From: Rhizobium sp. P40RR-XXII
Lineage (GTDB): Bacteria; Pseudomonadota; Alphaproteobacteria; Rhizobiales; Rhizobiaceae
Direction: 5' to 3'
Length of the DNA: 64,000 nt
Assembly (NCBI RefSeq): GCF_012641405.1
Contig: NZ_JABAII010000001.1
Location: 248,001 to 312,000, forward strand
The notes beneath the pieces were generated by a model. The model was not told the origin of the DNA. It saw only the letters and a program-made list of their open reading frames with translations, and did not search any database. Made by a program: the position numbers and the translations under genes. Within the stretch, counting starts at the first letter, position 1, and each line of letters opens with the position of its first letter. Positions 61,142 to 64,000 of the stretch are shown here, piece after piece.

Positions 61142-61756
61142 ATGATCGGTAAGCTGAAAGGCACAATTGAAGAGATCGGCGAGGACTATGTGCTCGTGGA
61201 CGTGCACGGCGTCTGTTACGTCGCCTATTGCTCGGCCCGTACGCTGTCGAAGGTCGGTTCCGTCGGCGAGGCCTGTATTCTCTTCATCGAGACCTATGTG
61301 CGCGAAGACCAGATCCGCCTTTTCGGCTTCATGACAGCCATGGAACGCGAATGGTTCAATATCGTGCAGACGGTTCAGGGTGTCGGAGCGAAAGTGGCGC
61401 TCGCCCTGTTGTCGACGCTGACCCCGGCCGAGCTTGCCAATGCGATCGCCTTGCAGGACCGTGCTGCCGTTTCGCGAGCTCCCGGTGTTGGCCCGAAGGT
61501 GGCCATGCGTATCGTGACCGAACTCAAGAACAAGGCGCCGGCCCTGGCCGGAGATGCGATCAATATCGGGCTCAAGCAAGAGCTGGGGGAAGGGGTCGCC
61601 GCAGCACCCGTTGCCGATGCCGTCTCCGCGCTCACCAATCTCGGTTATTCCCGCGATCAGGCGGCCAATGCCGTTGCAGCTGCGATGAAGGCGGCCGGCG
61701 AGGGTGCGGACAGCGCCAAGCTGATCCGGCTTGGTCTCAAGGAACTGTCGCGGTGA
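61142..61756 (+). CDS. ruvA: Holliday junction branch-migration protein RuvA
   Basis: 204 residues. [20 protein letters not shown] begins the OB-fold; [16 protein letters not shown] and [15 protein letters not shown] are the helix-hairpin-helix motifs, and the tail has the RuvB-binding domain. It lies 12 bases after the toxin gene. ruvB follows after 154 bases. Confidence 0.97.
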   Translation: MIGKLKGTIEEIGEDYVLVDVHGVCYVAYCSARTLSKVGSVGEACILFIETYVREDQIRLFGFMTAMEREWFNIVQTVQGVGAKVALALLSTLTPAELANAIALQDRAAVSRAPGVGPKVAMRIVTELKNKAPALAGDAINIGLKQELGEGVAAAPVADAVSALTNLGYSRDQAANAVAAAMKAAGEGADSAKLIRLGLKELSR

Positions 61757-61910
61757 GGCTTTGCACCTTCCGCAATCCTTACTATTGTCGCAAAGTCGAG
61801 AGATCGAGTTGTAGTGCTCTTTCGGCGAAGACTATGTTTGAGTGCGGCAGAACAAATGCCGTCCTCGGTGCGAGAGCCGCAAAACGCATACCGGGAATGG
61901 AACCTCTGAC

Positions 61911-62951
61911 ATGAGTGAAGCCGCACGTCTGATATCGCCGGAAAAGCGGGGCGAAGACATCGATGCGACGCTCAGGCCGCAATCGCTGGATGAATTTACC
62001 GGGCAGGCGGAAGCGCGCGCCAACCTGAAGGTCTTCATCGAGGCGGCCAAGGCGCGCGGCGAGGCGCTTGATCATGTGCTGTTCGTCGGTCCGCCCGGCC
62101 TCGGCAAGACGACGCTGGCGCAGATCATGGCGAAAGAACTCGGGGTCAATTTCCGCTCGACCTCCGGCCCTGTCATCGCCAAGGCGGGCGATCTTGCGGC
62201 GCTGCTGACCAATCTCGAGGAGCGCGACGTGCTCTTCATCGACGAAATCCATCGTCTCAATCCGGCCGTCGAGGAAATCCTCTATCCCGCCATGGAGGAT
62301 TTCCAGCTCGATCTCATCATCGGCGAGGGGCCGGCGGCGCGTTCGGTCAAGATCGATCTCGCCAAGTTCACGCTGGTTGCCGCGACGACCCGTCTCGGCC
62401 TGCTGACGACGCCGCTGCGCGACCGTTTCGGCATCCCGGTGCGGCTGAGTTTCTATACGGTCGAGGAGCTGGAGCTGATCGTCCGGCGCGGCGCGAGGCT
62501 GATGGGTCTCGGCATGACTGACGAGGGTGCGCGCGAGATCGCGCGCCGTGCGCGCGGCACACCGCGTATCGCCGGCCGGCTGCTGCGGCGCGTGCGCGAT
62601 TTCGCCGAGGTCGCCAAGGCCGAAGCGGTGACGCGCGAAGTTGCCGACGAGGCTCTGACGCGGCTTCTCGTCGACAATGTCGGCTTCGATCAGCTCGACA
62701 AGCGCTATCTGAACATGATCGCGGTCAATTTCGGCGGCGGCCCTGTCGGTATCGAGACCATCGCCGCTGGCCTTTCCGAGCCGCGTGATGCGATCGAGGA
62801 TATCATCGAGCCCTATATGATCCAGCAGGGCTTCATTCAGCGTACGCCGCGCGGCCGCGTTTTGACCGCGATTGCCTGGAAACATCTCGGCATGCAGCCG
62901 CCAAAGGATCTGGAGGCCGCACAGTTCGGGTTGTTCCGGGAGGAAGATTGA
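61911..62951 (+). CDS. ruvB: Holliday junction branch-migration ATPase RuvB
   Basis: 346 residues from [13 protein letters not shown]. Walker [16 protein letters not shown], Walker [21 protein letters not shown], then [17 protein letters not shown] with the Arg finger. It powers branch migration with RuvA. The start at 61911 is the family start, not the longer frame at 61842. The next gene begins with no gap. Confidence 0.98.
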   Translation: MSEAARLISPEKRGEDIDATLRPQSLDEFTGQAEARANLKVFIEAAKARGEALDHVLFVGPPGLGKTTLAQIMAKELGVNFRSTSGPVIAKAGDLAALLTNLEERDVLFIDEIHRLNPAVEEILYPAMEDFQLDLIIGEGPAARSVKIDLAKFTLVAATTRLGLLTTPLRDRFGIPVRLSFYTVEELELIVRRGARLMGLGMTDEGAREIARRARGTPRIAGRLLRRVRDFAEVAKAEAVTREVADEALTRLLVDNVGFDQLDKRYLNMIAVNFGGGPVGIETIAAGLSEPRDAIEDIIEPYMIQQGFIQRTPRGRVLTAIAWKHLGMQPPKDLEAAQFGLFREED

Positions 62952-63854
62952 ATGCTCGGCCGTCGTGCCTTCCTGAAGCTTTTCGGCGGCAGCATATTCG
63001 GATTGATGGCACTTGGGGGATATGCCTTCGGGTATGAGCCGGTCGTCCGTCTCAATGTCACCCGTTACGCCTTGACCCCGCCGGGTTGGACGCCCGGGCT
63101 GAAGCTCCGGATCGTGGCGCTTGCCGATTTCCATGCCTGCGAGCCCTGGATGACGGCAGAGCGCATCGCTTCGATCTGCGCCCGCGCAAACCAACTTGGC
63201 GGCGACATTATTTTGCTGCTTGGGGACTATACGTCGGGAACGGACCTCATTACCTCGCGCGTCGATCATCGTATATGGTCGGCGGAACTGGCAAAGCTGC
63301 AGGCGCCACTCGGTGTTCACGCCATCGTCGGCAATCATGATTGGTGGCATGATTCGAGTGCGCAAAGAACCGGCCACGGACCGACGTTCAGCCATCGGGC
63401 ATTGGAGGCTGTCGGCATCGAGGTCTATTCCAACCGCGCCGCGCGCTTGGAGAAAGACGGACAAGGCTTCTGGCTTGCCGGCGTCGAGGATCAGCTGGCT
63501 TTGCGACGGAGCATGCGCTGGAAGCGGCCGTTCACCAAGGGGCTGGACGATCTCGGTGGCACGCTGGCGCAAGTTGGCGACGATGCGCCGGTGATCCTCC
63601 TTGCCCATGAGCCCGATATCTTTCCCGCCGTTCCCCAGCGCGTTTCGCTCACCCTGTCGGGACATACGCATGGCGGACAGGTGAGGATTTTCGGCTGGTC
63701 GCCCTATTCGCCCTCGCGCTATGGTGACCGGTATGTCTATGGCCATATCGTCAAGGAGGAGCGCCATATCATTGTGTCGGGCGGCCTCGGCTGCTCTATC
63801 GCGCCAGTACGCTTCGGCGTTCCGCCGGAGATCGTCGTAATCGATGTGGGGTAG
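62952..63854 (+). CDS. Membrane-anchored metallophosphoesterase
   Basis: 300 residues. An N-terminal hydrophobic segment (LFGGSIFGLMALGGYAFG) anchors it. The core has the dimetal motifs VALADFHACEP, LLLGDYTSG, IVGNHDWW and LSGHTHGGQVR, complete. Such enzymes hydrolyse UDP-sugars or other phosphate esters, and the substrate is unknown. It starts right at the ruvB stop, so is co-transcribed. Confidence 0.9.
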   Translation: MLGRRAFLKLFGGSIFGLMALGGYAFGYEPVVRLNVTRYALTPPGWTPGLKLRIVALADFHACEPWMTAERIASICARANQLGGDIILLLGDYTSGTDLITSRVDHRIWSAELAKLQAPLGVHAIVGNHDWWHDSSAQRTGHGPTFSHRALEAVGIEVYSNRAARLEKDGQGFWLAGVEDQLALRRSMRWKRPFTKGLDDLGGTLAQVGDDAPVILLAHEPDIFPAVPQRVSLTLSGHTHGGQVRIFGWSPYSPSRYGDRYVYGHIVKEERHIIVSGGLGCSIAPVRFGVPPEIVVIDVG

Positions 63855-63857
63855 GGG

Positions 63858-64000
63858 ATGACACCGAAACGCAAGCATATCAGATTGAATTCCGGCCGCG
63901 CTCGCTTTCAGGTGCGCGTTGCCGGACTCGGATTTCGGGACGGCCATGTCCTGGTGCATCGCGCCGTGCACGAACACTTCTGGACGTTTCCCGGCGGCCG
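63858..64000 (+). CDS. NUDIX hydrolase, N-terminal part (cut by window edge)
   Basis: About 47 residues are visible: TPKRKHIRLNSGRARFQVRV, then GHVLVHRAVHEHFWTFPGGR, which is the typical start of a NUDIX domain (before the GX5EX7REUXEEXGU box). The ATG is 3 bases after the phosphoesterase stop. The catalytic box is beyond the window. Confidence 0.8.
   Translation, partial: MTPKRKHIRLNSGRARFQVRVAGLGFRDGHVLVHRAVHEHFWTFPGG

Noticed and set aside
61782..63977. 731-codon open frame opposite ruvB and the phosphoesterase
   Set aside because: It spans two real genes on the plus strand and has no domain.
1..64000. CRISPR array, prophage, IS element or conjugative island
   Set aside because: No regularly spaced repeats, transposase, integrase or phage genes were seen.

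Overview
This window looks like a chromosomal segment from a Rhizobium of the R. tropici type (Rhizobiales, Alphaproteobacteria). The evidence is high-GC codon use and typical rhizobial families: DUF1036, DUF1192, DUF1465/RcdA, DUF4164, DUF465 and cysteine-free L31 and L36. Short two-palindrome intergenic repeats of rhizobial type are also present. A ClC channel lies near an lpiA-atvA operon, a pairing linked to acid tolerance in R. tropici. I see no IS element, phage, CRISPR array, tRNA or rRNA.

Layout: 0-3.3 kb holds a divergent N-formylglutamate amidohydrolase (cut by the window edge), DUF1036 and pyruvate kinase, then a beta-hydroxyacid dehydrogenase. 3.4-9.3 kb carries a LysE exporter, a PLP dehydratase, a small LysR/tautomerase/cupin/DUF4865 cluster, an alpha/beta hydrolase and a TPR protein. 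9.4-11.9 kb has rpmJ, purK-purE and two DUF465 genes. 12-19.3 kb has an ArsR regulator, a ThiE-like protein, a Sel1-repeat protein, an inositol monophosphatase, an ExbB/OmpA stator-like pair and an ECF42-type sigma factor with its DGPF partner. 19.5-29.5 kb has DUF1508, an ABC exporter, rpmE, a Tet(M)-like GTPase, rcdA with a perfect CtrA box, DUF1192, an MFS transporter, PhzF and a serine hydrolase.

29.7-38.2 kb is a central-carbon block read leftward: tkt, gap, a glycolipid-binding-like gene, a K+/H+ antiporter, pgk and a class I aldolase with a large operator-like dyad. DUF4164, zapA and 6S RNA follow. The usual zapA-6S RNA-fau neighbourhood is then split by about 11.6 kb holding the ClC channel, MarR, two SDRs, an XRE and an ArsR regulator, an SRPBCC protein, lpiA-atvA and a HAD phosphatase. 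fau, a YmdB-like phosphodiesterase, a UlaG-like protein and yebC come next.

54.6-58.7 kb is an ECF sigma/anti-sigma pair facing an operon for an exported metallo-beta-lactamase-fold protein and a TPR protein. Both sides of the divergent intergenic region carry the same bipartite motif GGGAATAA-N14-CGATCT, so sigma autoregulation and the target operon can be read directly from the DNA. 59.9-64 kb holds ruvC, a toxin-antitoxin pair placed between ruvC and ruvA with its own repeat-bearing promoter, then ruvA, ruvB, a membrane metallophosphoesterase and the start of a NUDIX gene.

The strongest leads are the mirrored ECF promoters, the toxin-antitoxin pair inside the ruv cluster, the CtrA box before rcdA, the dyad before the aldolase gene and the split zapA-6S-fau neighbourhood.
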